Positions 52,800 through 61,673 of a stretch of DNA of 64,000 bases are shown here, one piece after another. The stretch comes from Gammaproteobacteria bacterium. Lineage in GTDB: Bacteria > Pseudomonadota > Gammaproteobacteria > Pseudomonadales > Pseudohongiellaceae. Location: assembly GCA_030682575.1 (NCBI GenBank), contig JAUXNX010000029.1, positions 1-64,000 on the forward strand, in the 5' to 3' direction. The notes under the pieces are model-generated. The model ran no database searches and had not been told where the DNA came from. It saw only the letters and a program-made list of their open reading frames with translations. Numbering within the stretch: the first letter of the stretch is position 1; every line of letters starts with the position of its first letter. Both the position numbers and the translations under genes were made by a program.

Positions 52800-55700
52800 T
52801 TATCGATCGATCATCTGCAGTAACGCCACAAAGTCGTCACTGGGCATCGGTCTGCCGAGCAGATAGCCCTGAACCTCATCGCAGCCTGCAGCATGCAGAT
52901 AGTCGAGTTGCTGCTGTGTTTCAACCCCTTCGGCCAGTGTGTGATAACCCAGACCTTTCGCCATGCCGATAATCGCGGTGACGATGGCCTCGTCCTCGCT
53001 GTCATGGCCGAGACCGCGCACAAAGGATTGATCGATCTTCAGTTTGTCGATGCGGAAGCGCTTCAGATAGTTCAGTGAGGAGTAGCCGATGCCGAAGTCG
53101 TCAATGGCGAGCGAGATACCCAATTCGTGGAAGTCCTGCAGTACATCGAGAGTGCGTTCGGAGTCATCCATCGCGATACCTTCGGTGATCTCCAGTTCCA
53201 ACAGAGAGGGTGCCAGGTGGCAGCTTTCCAGTGCAGCAACGACGTTCTGATAGAAAGTTGGCTGACGGAACTGTACGACTGATATGTTCACAGCGACAGG
53301 CACAACATTGAGGCCCTGTTCCTGCCAGAACGCAACCTGGCACACTGCTGTGCGCAGCACCCAGTTGCCAATTTCAATGATGAACCCGCTTTCCTCCGCC
53401 ACGGGAATGAACTCGGCTGGGGAGATGAGTCCTCTGACTGGATGCATCCAGCGTACCAAGGCCTCCGCACCGATGATCTTGCCGGTATGAGCATCGAACT
53501 GCGGCTGGTAATGCAGCAATAATTCGTTCCGCTCCATGGCCAGACGTAATTCGTTTTCCATTTGCAACAGAGCTGTGGCCTGTTCGTGCATCTGGCGCGT
53601 GAAGAACTGGAAGTTGTTGCGGCCGTTTTGCTTGGCACGAAATAGTGCTGCGTCGGCAGATTGTACCAGTTCACCGAAGTCATCGGCATCTTCAGGAAAT
53701 TGAGCGATGCCGATGCTGGCGGTGAGTGTCAGACGTTGCTCACTGATGAGGAAAGGCTCGCAAAGGATGTCACGTATTTTACCTGCCGTGTGGGCAGCAT
53801 CTTCAGCACTGATACCCGGCATCAGCAGGATGAAGTCGTCACCGCCCTGACGACTCAAAGTGAAGTCAGGATTCAAGCCTTCTACAAGACGGTCGGCGAA
53901 CTTCTTGAGCAGGTTGTCTCCGACGTTGTGTCCCAGAGACTCGTTGATGAGTTTGAAACGATCCAGATCGATGAACATGAGTGCAACGTGCGACTGTGTC
54001 TTGCGCGCGCTGGCGATAGCATGCAGCGCCAGATCTCTCAGTAACTGACGGTTGGGTAATCTGGTCAGAGGGTCGTAATTGCTCAGGAACTGGATGCGTT
54101 CTTCAGTAGCCTTGTGTTCGGAGAGATCGGTCAGTATGCCAATGTACTGGACTGCACGTCCTTGTGTATCGCGTATCACATTGATTGATAACCACTGTGG
54201 ATAGGTGTCGCCATTCTTGCGTCGATTCAACAACTCGCCCTGCCAGTGTCCGTGCCTGTCAATCTGTTCCCACATGGCAGCGTAGAACGTCTTGTCGTGA
54301 TGGCCTGAGGATATGATAGAGGGGTTTTCACCCAGTGCTTCGATCTCAGTGTAGCCGGTAATTTGGGTATAGGCGCGATTGATGGAGATGATGCGATTGT
54401 CCGCATTGGTAATGACGATGCCGTCACGATTGGATTCGAATACCTGGGCCTGCAGCCGCAGTGTTGTCTCCAGCTTCTTTCGCTCGCTGATGTCGGTGGA
54501 GATGCCGCACAGGGCATAGATGGCGCCATCGGCACGGCGCAATGGCAACTTGGTGGACCAGTAGGTCACTACCGTGCCGGAGCTGGCAACGATATTGGTT
54601 TCTTCCTTGTTAACTGTCTGGCCCAATTCCAGCACAAGTCGATCATTCTCGCGTATGTTGTGCGCTGTGACCGGGTCGAAGAATTTTTCATCGCCCGCGC
54701 CCACTACATCTTCAATGTCCACTCCCCACAGATCCAGCACCTGTTGGTTTGCGTACAGGTAGCGGCCATCCGTATCCTTGAGATAAATGCAGGCTGTGAC
54801 ATTCTCCATGATGGTGGAAATGCGCGCTTCGCTCTCTTCCAGTGCACTGGTGGCCTGTTGCCTTCTGACTTCCCGATCGAAGTTGTCGAGCGCAAAACTG
54901 ATGTCGTTGGCCAGTTCGCTCAGCACTGCGATGATCTCGTTGTCAAAGGCTCCCGCATCGCTGTGGTAAACATTGAGCACTGCAAATGGTTTGTTGTTCC
55001 GTTGAATTGGAAAAGCGCCACTTGCCCCCCACCCGAATTCTTTCGCAAGACCGTGCCAGGGGCGGGTATCCTCATCTGTCAGATAGTTGTTGACGATAAC
55101 TGGAAGATTCTCCCGCATCGCTCGCCCGGTGGGGCCACGTCCTTCCGGTATGGTGCCATTAGCCGAGATCAGCAAATCATCCAGATAGCCCAGACCTGAT
55201 CCGAAGGAGGCCGTGGGAACGATTTCCTGGTTCTCGGGATTCAGTTGACCAATCCACGCCATGCGCATCTCTCCGAGCTCCACGGCGATGCGGCAGACCA
55301 GGGGAAACAGTTCCTTCTCGTTGCCCATGCGGATGATGGCCTGGTTGGTTTCGCTCAGGGCCTGATAGAGATGAGTGAGGTAACGGATGCGGCGCTCGGA
55401 CTTCTTGTGTTCGGAATAGTCGCGAATGATGGCGATGTAGTACTGATCATCGAGTCGACTGGCATGTACTTCCGCTGGCAGTGTTGTTCCATCTTTTTTT
55501 TGCAGCGACCATTCGGCCAGGTAGCCACTGCCTGAACTCATGGTGGGGATTTCCCGTAGCAGGCGTTCGCGTTCGGAGGGGGCGACAATATCCTGCGGTT
55601 GCAGATTCAAGAACTCTTCGCGTTCGTAACCCAGCAGACGCGGTGCCATCAGGTTGCAGTCAGTGATGCGATAGTCGTGATCAAGGACGACTATCCCGTC

Positions 55701-56777
55701 ACCTGCATTGTTGAAAAGCCGTCTGAAACGACTCTCGGCGCTTGCTCGTTCTCGCATCACCATCCAGGCAAGCAGGCTCAACAGTATGCTGAGTGTGCTC
55801 CCACTCAGCAAAGCCAGGCCACTTCTCCAGGCAGGCATAACACTGGCTTCAAACGCTTCCGTTGCACTGAAAAGCAATGTCCACTCACGCCCTCCCACCG
55901 ACAAGGGAAGGCGCAGTTGGGGGCGGTCATTCCCTGTGCGTGTTGCATGATCCACGGTATCGGAGTGGTATAGCAGGCTCTCTGCGCCGCGCGGCTCGCC
56001 ATCGTGAATCTCGATGTCCAGATCGGGGTTGAATTCACCGTCAAGCCCGGCCATGAAGTCAATCATGCGGAAGGGAACATCCACCCAACCGATAATGGCT
56101 GTCTGGCGTTGTACCAATGTGTCGGTGGGAGCACCAGCCATATAGACTGGCAGATACATCACAAAGGACGCCGTGGCTTCGCGTCCAGTATCCTGAACAA
56201 GGGTCATTGGGCGGGTGATCGAGATGTCGTTCTGCTGCAGCGCCAAGTCCAGTGCTTCGACTGCGCTGGGAACGGTCAGCACGTCAAAACCGAAGGCTGT
56301 GAAGTTGTCTTCGTCCAGCGGCTCTATGAAGACTATCGGGGCATAGCTATCCCGCTCTCCGGTCGGGAAAATCTGATAGTTCGGGGAGACACTGGCGCGC
56401 ATGTCTGACAGGTGTTGTGAAAGCTCTGTGGCATCGATGAGGTGCACATAAGCCACGGCCTGGACGCCACGCAACCTTTCGGAAACCTGCAGTGCGTCGA
56501 CATAGTCGCGGAAGTCTTCATATGTGACATCGCTGGAAGCACCGAAGAAGCCCTGCACGCCACGCATGACAACCTGAAAGGTCTCGATCTTGTGCCGAAT
56601 GTTGACGCTGGCTCTGAGCGAAGCGGTTTCAAAGGCCTCGCGCAGATCGGTGGCATCCTGCTTTCTTACCTGTTGCCACAATAAAGCTGTTATGCCAAGG
56701 CTGATGAATAGCACAAAGGCCGCAAACAGGATTGGGATACGCTTGTGGTTCCTGCTGTGACGCAACGTCGAAGTCAT
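52800..56777 (-). CDS. CHASE-PAS-GAF-PAS-PAS-GGDEF-EAL signalling protein
   Basis: 1325 residues. Helix at about 15-36, a periplasmic CHASE domain (about 60-270), a second helix near 310-330, PAS (about 345-465), GAF (about 475-630), two more PAS domains (640-890), GGDEF (about 900-1060) and EAL (1075-1325). The cyclase site is GGDDF (SRQGGDDFILL), with no RxxD inhibition site upstream. The EAL domain keeps EALVRW, ELEITEG and DDFGIGYSSLNYL, so phosphodiesterase activity is likely. It makes or degrades cyclic di-GMP in response to an extracellular signal. Confidence 0.92.
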   Translation of the reverse strand: MTSTLRHSRNHKRIPILFAAFVLFISLGITALLWQQVRKQDATDLREAFETASLRASVNIRHKIETFQVVMRGVQGFFGASSDVTYEDFRDYVDALQVSERLRGVQAVAYVHLIDATELSQHLSDMRASVSPNYQIFPTGERDSYAPIVFIEPLDEDNFTAFGFDVLTVPSAVEALDLALQQNDISITRPMTLVQDTGREATASFVMYLPVYMAGAPTDTLVQRQTAIIGWVDVPFRMIDFMAGLDGEFNPDLDIEIHDGEPRGAESLLYHSDTVDHATRTGNDRPQLRLPLSVGGREWTLLFSATEAFEASVMPAWRSGLALLSGSTLSILLSLLAWMVMRERASAESRFRRLFNNAGDGIVVLDHDYRITDCNLMAPRLLGYEREEFLNLQPQDIVAPSERERLLREIPTMSSGSGYLAEWSLQKKDGTTLPAEVHASRLDDQYYIAIIRDYSEHKKSERRIRYLTHLYQALSETNQAIIRMGNEKELFPLVCRIAVELGEMRMAWIGQLNPENQEIVPTASFGSGLGYLDDLLISANGTIPEGRGPTGRAMRENLPVIVNNYLTDEDTRPWHGLAKEFGWGASGAFPIQRNNKPFAVLNVYHSDAGAFDNEIIAVLSELANDISFALDNFDREVRRQQATSALEESEARISTIMENVTACIYLKDTDGRYLYANQQVLDLWGVDIEDVVGAGDEKFFDPVTAHNIRENDRLVLELGQTVNKEETNIVASSGTVVTYWSTKLPLRRADGAIYALCGISTDISERKKLETTLRLQAQVFESNRDGIVITNADNRIISINRAYTQITGYTEIEALGENPSIISSGHHDKTFYAAMWEQIDRHGHWQGELLNRRKNGDTYPQWLSINVIRDTQGRAVQYIGILTDLSEHKATEERIQFLSNYDPLTRLPNRQLLRDLALHAIASARKTQSHVALMFIDLDRFKLINESLGHNVGDNLLKKFADRLVEGLNPDFTLSRQGGDDFILLMPGISAEDAAHTAGKIRDILCEPFLISEQRLTLTASIGIAQFPEDADDFGELVQSADAALFRAKQNGRNNFQFFTRQMHEQATALLQMENELRLAMERNELLLHYQPQFDAHTGKIIGAEALVRWMHPVRGLISPAEFIPVAEESGFIIEIGNWVLRTAVCQVAFWQEQGLNVVPVAVNISVVQFRQPTFYQNVVAALESCHLAPSLLELEITEGIAMDDSERTLDVLQDFHELGISLAIDDFGIGYSSLNYLKRFRIDKLKIDQSFVRGLGHDSEDEAIVTAIIGMAKGLGYHTLAEGVETQQQLDYLHAAGCDEVQGYLLGRPMPSDDFVALLQMIDR

Positions 56778-57032
56778 ACAGCTGCCTGATGAAGGTTCTC
56801 ATTTTGGATCAGGTTAGACCTTCTGTCCGACGGCTGTCCATTGAATCAGCGCGCTGAACCATGTCCATGCATTTTCTCCAACATGCCGGGTTTTTGACGT
56901 TTTTTCCAGTGCGAGCATGTGCATGTGTGAGGTGGCTCAAATTTTGTACAAATTTTCGCCTGGGTTCATGAGTGATTGGAAAATATAATCAAATCCATCA
57001 GTTAGCGCTGCCCGTGGGGCAGGCATTGTCTC

Positions 57033-58238
57033 TTACGACAGCCCAGTCCTGAGTGAACGACGCAACACCAGGTAACCGACAATCCCCGACAGCAATGAAC
57101 CGACAATGATACCCAGACGCTCGTCGAAGATTCGCGCAACCCCTGACGTCTCGAATGCCAGTGAACCGATGAACAGGCTCATCGTGAAACCCACTCCGCA
57201 AAGAATTCCCGTGCCATAGAGCGACAACCAGGACATGCCCTCCGGCAGATCGGCAAGCTTCAGTTTGATGGCCAGCCAGCACATGCCGAACACGCCCAGT
57301 TGTTTGCCCACAAACAGGCCCAATGCGATGCCAAGGGGTATGCCATGGGTAAGCTGCACAAAGCCTACTCCCTGGAAACTGACTCCAGCATTGACGAAGG
57401 CAAATACGGGAAGTGTAAAGAATGCCACCAGCGTATGCAGGTCTTGCTCCCACTCTCGCAGGGGGGAATGTTCCGGATTGGATGCCGAGCGCATTGGGAT
57501 GAACAATGCCAGTATTACGCCTGTCAATGTCGCATGCACACCGGATTTGAGCATGGACACCCACATTACAGTCCCGATCATGATGTACACACTGCGCGCT
57601 TCAACTCCCCGGCGATTCAGCAGAATCAGGATCGGAATGCACAACCCCGAGATCAGCAATGAGAGCAATGATATCTGGTCGGTATAGAACACGGCGATGA
57701 TGACGATGGCGCCGATGTCATCGAAGATGGCAAGAGAGGTCAGAAATATCTTTACCGTGATGGGAACACGCGAACCGAGCAAAGCGAGTATGCCGAGTGC
57801 GAACGCAATATCCGTGGCAGCCGGTATCGCCCAGCCGGAGGTTGCTTGAGAATCTCCGGCATTGACCCAGAGATAGACGGCGGCTGGTATCAACATCCCC
57901 CCGAGAGCACCGAAACCGGGCAATACCACTTTCCTGATAGTGGACAGCTCCCCCTCCAGGACCTCACGCTTGAGCTCCAGTCCAACCAGGAAAAAGAACA
58001 TCACCATCAATCCATCGTTGATCCACATCAGCAAGGGTTTGGCAATTTCCAGCGCGCCGACCCGCACTTGCACCGGGGTGTCAATGAAGATTGCGTAATA
58101 TGGCGCCAGCGGCGAGTTGGCCATTAGCATGGCCAATGCGGCAGCGAACATCAGCAGAATTCCGCTGGAGGATTCCATACGGAAGAAGTTGGCAATGGCG
58201 TTGTTGGAGGTGTTGAGCATGGGGCTGGCATTGAGCAT
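57033..58238 (-). CDS. nhaA: NhaA Na+/H+ antiporter
   Basis: 401 residues from the ATG at 58238; a second ATG 18 bp downstream also fits, and the longer frame to 58388 is not family-like. Motifs [37 protein letters not shown] and [20 protein letters not shown], which holds the paired aspartates that carry Na+. Exports sodium at alkaline pH. Third sodium antiporter gene in the window. Confidence 0.95.
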   Translation of the reverse strand: MLNASPMLNTSNNAIANFFRMESSSGILLMFAAALAMLMANSPLAPYYAIFIDTPVQVRVGALEIAKPLLMWINDGLMVMFFFLVGLELKREVLEGELSTIRKVVLPGFGALGGMLIPAAVYLWVNAGDSQATSGWAIPAATDIAFALGILALLGSRVPITVKIFLTSLAIFDDIGAIVIIAVFYTDQISLLSLLISGLCIPILILLNRRGVEARSVYIMIGTVMWVSMLKSGVHATLTGVILALFIPMRSASNPEHSPLREWEQDLHTLVAFFTLPVFAFVNAGVSFQGVGFVQLTHGIPLGIALGLFVGKQLGVFGMCWLAIKLKLADLPEGMSWLSLYGTGILCGVGFTMSLFIGSLAFETSGVARIFDERLGIIVGSLLSGIVGYLVLRRSLRTGLS

Positions 58239-58516
58239 GGTGTCGTGAATCCGCTGGGATGGGGAAAGCAGTGTACACAGGCAGTTGGTGGGATGACTAG
58301 TCAGCTCCTCGAATTCTCCTGCGCAGCAGCGAACGTGCTCACGAGCAAGTTCATTTCTGCAGGATATGGAAGGCGCTGGTTCTGACACTTTTTGTTACAG
58401 GCGGCTCTGGACACGCCTGCGCGCCATGTCGTAGGCTCCGGTATCCCTTCAATATGTACCGCTAATAGTGCCTCCAGAGTGGCTGATTGGCTTGAAACTG
58501 ACCAATAGGTTCGAAA

Positions 58517-60112
58517 ATGAAAAAAACACTTGCTCTGCTTGCTCTCGCATCCTGTTCTTTTTGCCAACCTCTCTTCGCCCAGGACCATGGCGCCGAAGTC
58601 GCCGATCCGGAAGCGTTCAACACTCCGATTCCCATTTATGACAAGGCGCTGGGCCCCTTCACTTATCCGATCTCATCAACCAATCCGGAGGCGCAGGCAT
58701 ACTTCGATCAGGGTTTCCAGATGATGTACTCGTTCACCACGCTGGATGCGGCGCGTTCGTTTCGTGAAGCCCAGCGCAGGGATCCGGACTGTGCCATTTG
58801 CTACTGGGGTGAGGCCTGGGCCTGGGGGTCTTACCTGAACAGCCCCATGTCTGCAGACAATTCACCGCGTGCCTACGCTGCTATCCGCGAAGCGCTCCGG
58901 CGCCTGGACAAGGCTACCGAGAAGGAAGCGGACATGATCATGGCAATGTCGACACGCTACGTACAGAATTTTGATCCAGCACAGCGCATGGATCAGGAGC
59001 GGGACTATGCGGCAGCCATGGAAAAACTTGCGGCCAAGTATCCCGACGATCTCGACATTGTGACCCTCTACGGCGATTCACTTTTTCTGTTGGAGCCGCG
59101 TCGTGGTACACGGGATCTTGATGATCCTAACGTGATTCGCCTCCACAGTGTCCTTACCAGCGTCCTGGAAAGAGACATCCGGCACCCTGGAGCATGCCAC
59201 CTGTACGTACATGCTACTGAATCCACACCGAACCCCGGGCTGGCCGAGGAGTGTGCTGAGTTTCTTGGTACATCGATTCCCGGTGCCAGCCATATCAATC
59301 ACATGCCCAGCCATACCTGGAATGAGATTGGTCGCTGGAACGATTCCATCCGCGCCAATCTGATGGCATTCCATTCCGATCAAAAGGCCGCGATAGGCGA
59401 GGGTTTCGCTATCTACCCAATGCATAACCTGGCGATGCTGCTGTTCGCAGCGAGCATGGACGGGCAGGGTGCCATCGCCATTCAGGCCGGCAAGGATTTC
59501 GAAAAGCTGATGAACAATTCCATGAATCACGTGTTGACGCTCGTGCGTTTTGGCCGCTTCGATGAAGTGGCGGCCGTCAGCAGGCGCCCGACCAACAGTG
59601 ATGTGGACGGTGGCATGTGGGATTTTGCACAGGGTTATGCTGCGCTGAAGATGGGCGATGCGATGACAGCGCGCGATTACCTTGCCAAGGTCCAGCAACT
59701 TTCTCAGGACACCACAGACAATTTCCGATTCCATGATGGTCGCAATCTGCTGGCAGTGGTGGCCGGTATTCTGGAAGGCGAGATCGCCTGGAGTACTGGC
59801 GACATGGCCAGCGCGATCGATGCGTTCGAGAGAGCGACAGCTGCATACAACAACATCATGTATGACGAGCCGGAACCGATTCCGTTCTCTGCGAAGCATT
59901 GGCTGGGGGCGGCCTACATCGAGGTGGGTGAGTACGACAAGGCCATCACGGTGTATGAGGAAGATCTGCGCGAGCATCCGCACAATGGCTGGGCGCTGCT
60001 CGGTATCAAGCTGGCGCTGGAGGCTCAGGGCAAGTCTGATCCGGAGATTGATGCGCGCTACTCCGAAGCATGGGCGCGCTCTGATACCTGGGCGTTGAGT
60101 TCCAAGTTCTGA
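58517..60112 (+). CDS. Secreted TPR-repeat protein
   Basis: 531 residues with signal peptide MKKTLALLALASCSFC(...)LFA ending near 22. TPR-like helical repeats throughout, including AQAYFDQGFQMMYSFTTLDA, RDPDCAICYWGEAWAWG, and a last full TPR at about 470-520 (AAYIEVGEYDKAITVYEEDL). A central HLYVHATESTPNPGLAEEC, NHMPSHTWNEIGRWNDSI region is typical of a family of secreted TPR proteins of unknown role in proteobacteria. Divergent from nhaA. Confidence 0.85.
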   Translation: MKKTLALLALASCSFCQPLFAQDHGAEVADPEAFNTPIPIYDKALGPFTYPISSTNPEAQAYFDQGFQMMYSFTTLDAARSFREAQRRDPDCAICYWGEAWAWGSYLNSPMSADNSPRAYAAIREALRRLDKATEKEADMIMAMSTRYVQNFDPAQRMDQERDYAAAMEKLAAKYPDDLDIVTLYGDSLFLLEPRRGTRDLDDPNVIRLHSVLTSVLERDIRHPGACHLYVHATESTPNPGLAEECAEFLGTSIPGASHINHMPSHTWNEIGRWNDSIRANLMAFHSDQKAAIGEGFAIYPMHNLAMLLFAASMDGQGAIAIQAGKDFEKLMNNSMNHVLTLVRFGRFDEVAAVSRRPTNSDVDGGMWDFAQGYAALKMGDAMTARDYLAKVQQLSQDTTDNFRFHDGRNLLAVVAGILEGEIAWSTGDMASAIDAFERATAAYNNIMYDEPEPIPFSAKHWLGAAYIEVGEYDKAITVYEEDLREHPHNGWALLGIKLALEAQGKSDPEIDARYSEAWARSDTWALSSKF

Positions 60113-60140
60113 TTTGCTTGAGTTGTCTTCGAACGGCGAC

Positions 60141-60270
60141 GGGAGGTAGCAGAGGAGTTCTGCGACTGACCGCGCCGCTCCGCGGTGCCCTCTTTCCACA
60201 AAAAGCCCAAGGTCTTTTTGCTGCATTCGGCGCTGGTCTTTTATGTCGCTGAACCCCTCTGCTACCTCCC
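60141..60270. repeat. 130-bp long-range inverted structure
   Basis: GGGAGGTAGCAGAGGAGTTC (60141-60160) and GAACCCCTCTGCTACCTCCC (60251-60270) pair in 19 of 20 positions; GCGAC and GTCGC continue the stem. Inside are smaller hairpins, including AAAAAG/CTTTTT at 60199-60216 around CCCAAG. It fills the gap between the TPR gene and the convergent Hsp20-like gene. Confidence 0.7.
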
Positions 60271-60361
60271 GCCACCTCGGCAAACGCCAAGCGAAGCATG
60301 ATGCAGATTCTTCGAAAAACATACCCCGCTGTGTCTACCGGCAGCGTGCGGAGGCGCACCG

Positions 60362-61105
60362 TCACCCGATTTTTGGAATCGTGATTATTATTTCTTCTGC
60401 TGTTTTCTCCGTCCGCAGGCCTGTGGCATCTACTGCTTCGTCCAGGGCGATGGAGCGCGAGAATTGACTCACGCTTGTGCTGCTGCTCTGGAAGCCGCCG
60501 TTGCTGTTGGTGATCTCACTGCGTACCTGGGCTGAGATGGAAAGCGTGTTGTCTACCAGTGCGGTATTCAGCTCCACCTCGCTGCCGTCGGCTACAGCAA
60601 TGATCACGCGGTATTCCTCGTCGGACTCCTGCACGGCAATCTCGGGTTGGCGCATCGCGCTCGAAAATGCGCTGAATCCGCCCGGACCACTGAGACTGAA
60701 ATTCATGCTGCCGCCGGGCATGCCATTGAAGAGTTGATCCATCTGTAGCTGCATCTGCTGAAGGCGCTGGAACGGATCGCTGCCGAAGCCCATGCTCGCC
60801 CACGGATCAAAGAGTGACATCTGTCGCTCGGTCTCAGCACGTTGCTGTGCAGTCTCTTCGAGCTTCTGGAGAATGCTGTGCCTGGCATCGTTGTCGCCGC
60901 GCAGTTCATTGACTTCCCGGTTAAGGGTCCAGCTGTAGACGGCGAGCACTCCGGCACTCAGAAGTGACAGGACTGCCACTCCGGCAAGCAGCAGTGTTCT
61001 GGTGTCGTTTGTTGCGGACTTGAGTACGTTCTTCAGCACGGTCATCACCTCGCTAATCAGTTTCAAAAAGTTCGGGTCGCTGGCTGCAGAGCCATCGGTG
61101 TGCAT
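60362..61105 (-). CDS. Membrane-anchored Hsp20-like protein
   Basis: 247 residues from the ATG at 61105; an ATG at 61045 is an alternative, and the frame up to 61306 runs through a repeat. One transmembrane helix (LLLAGVAVLSLLSAGVLAVY), a coiled coil (VNELRGDNDARHSILQKLEE), a Gln/Met-rich linker and a C-terminal alpha-crystallin-like domain with PEIAVQESDEEYRVIIAV and ending TGLRTEKTAEEIIITIPKIG. Membrane-bound small heat-shock proteins facing the periplasm are unusual. It could act as a periplasmic holdase; that is inference. Confidence 0.75.
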   Translation of the reverse strand: MHTDGSAASDPNFLKLISEVMTVLKNVLKSATNDTRTLLLAGVAVLSLLSAGVLAVYSWTLNREVNELRGDNDARHSILQKLEETAQQRAETERQMSLFDPWASMGFGSDPFQRLQQMQLQMDQLFNGMPGGSMNFSLSGPGGFSAFSSAMRQPEIAVQESDEEYRVIIAVADGSEVELNTALVDNTLSISAQVRSEITNSNGGFQSSSTSVSQFSRSIALDEAVDATGLRTEKTAEEIIITIPKIG

Positions 61106-61157
61106 TGCTGAAAATGTGGATTCAGTTGAAATTTTCAAGTGGCTGGTTTGGAGGTTT

Positions 61158-61271
61158 GAGTCTGCTGCCGGTGGAGTCGGCGGTGACACGCCGTGAATAC
61201 ATCCATGTAGGCTCGTCATCCGCCATCCCTGGCGGCTGACGGTCACCGCCGACTCCACCGGCAGCAGACTC
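61158..61271. repeat. 114-bp stem-loop repeat, copy A
   Basis: Perfect 29-bp arms at 61158-61186 and 61243-61271 around a 56-bp core with TACATCCATGTA and CCGCCATCCCTGGCGG hairpins. Copy B at 61490-61603 has the same length and core in the opposite orientation, but eight arm positions differ with full compensation. Confidence 0.85.
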
Positions 61272-61412
61272 CTGAAGCTCTGTGCCAGCTTGAGAATTGA
61301 CGCCATGGATGGCGGAAATGCAGAAAATGCAGGAGCATTTTTTCTGTCTGGGAGTTGTATGGTTCTGTTTACCTTGTCTACTGCCCGGCTCTGACTTCAG
61401 TGGTGTTGTCAT

Positions 61413-61434
61413 CGCTTGCAAGCAAGCTCCTACA
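61413..61434. repeat. REP-like element, copy 2
   Basis: CGCTTGCAAGCAAGCTCCTA followed by CA is the reverse complement of the element at 51545-51566 with one mismatch. It lies between the two 114-bp repeats. Confidence 0.5.
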
Positions 61435-61489
61435 GTGTGCTATACCGAGCTTTGATTGTGAGAATAGCAACGCTGGCACAGGACTTCAG

Positions 61490-61603
61490 GAGCACGCTGT
61501 CGGTAGAGCTGACGGTGATCGTCAGCCGCCAGGGATGGCGGATGACGAGCCCCCATGGATGGGTTCACGGCGTGTCACCGTCAGCTCTACCGACAGCGTG
61601 CTC
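61490..61603. repeat. 114-bp stem-loop repeat, copy B (inverted)
   Basis: Perfect 29-bp arms at 61490-61518 and 61575-61603. The core is the reverse complement of copy A, with the inner hairpin changed from TACAT/ATGTA to CCCAT/ATGGG, again compensated. Flanking similarity to copy A extends a further 20-25 bp on the side holding CTTCAGG and GCTGGCACAG. Confidence 0.85.
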
Positions 61604-61673
61604 GAACCACCGAGCCACCGTGTATCAAATCCCATTTCGTAGTTTGGTGCAGAGTGATGGATGTTGCTACCTT

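Noticed and set aside
61106-61306. N-terminal extension of the Hsp20-like protein
   Set aside because: This stretch is the 114-bp stem-loop repeat copy A and its flank, not protein-coding sequence.
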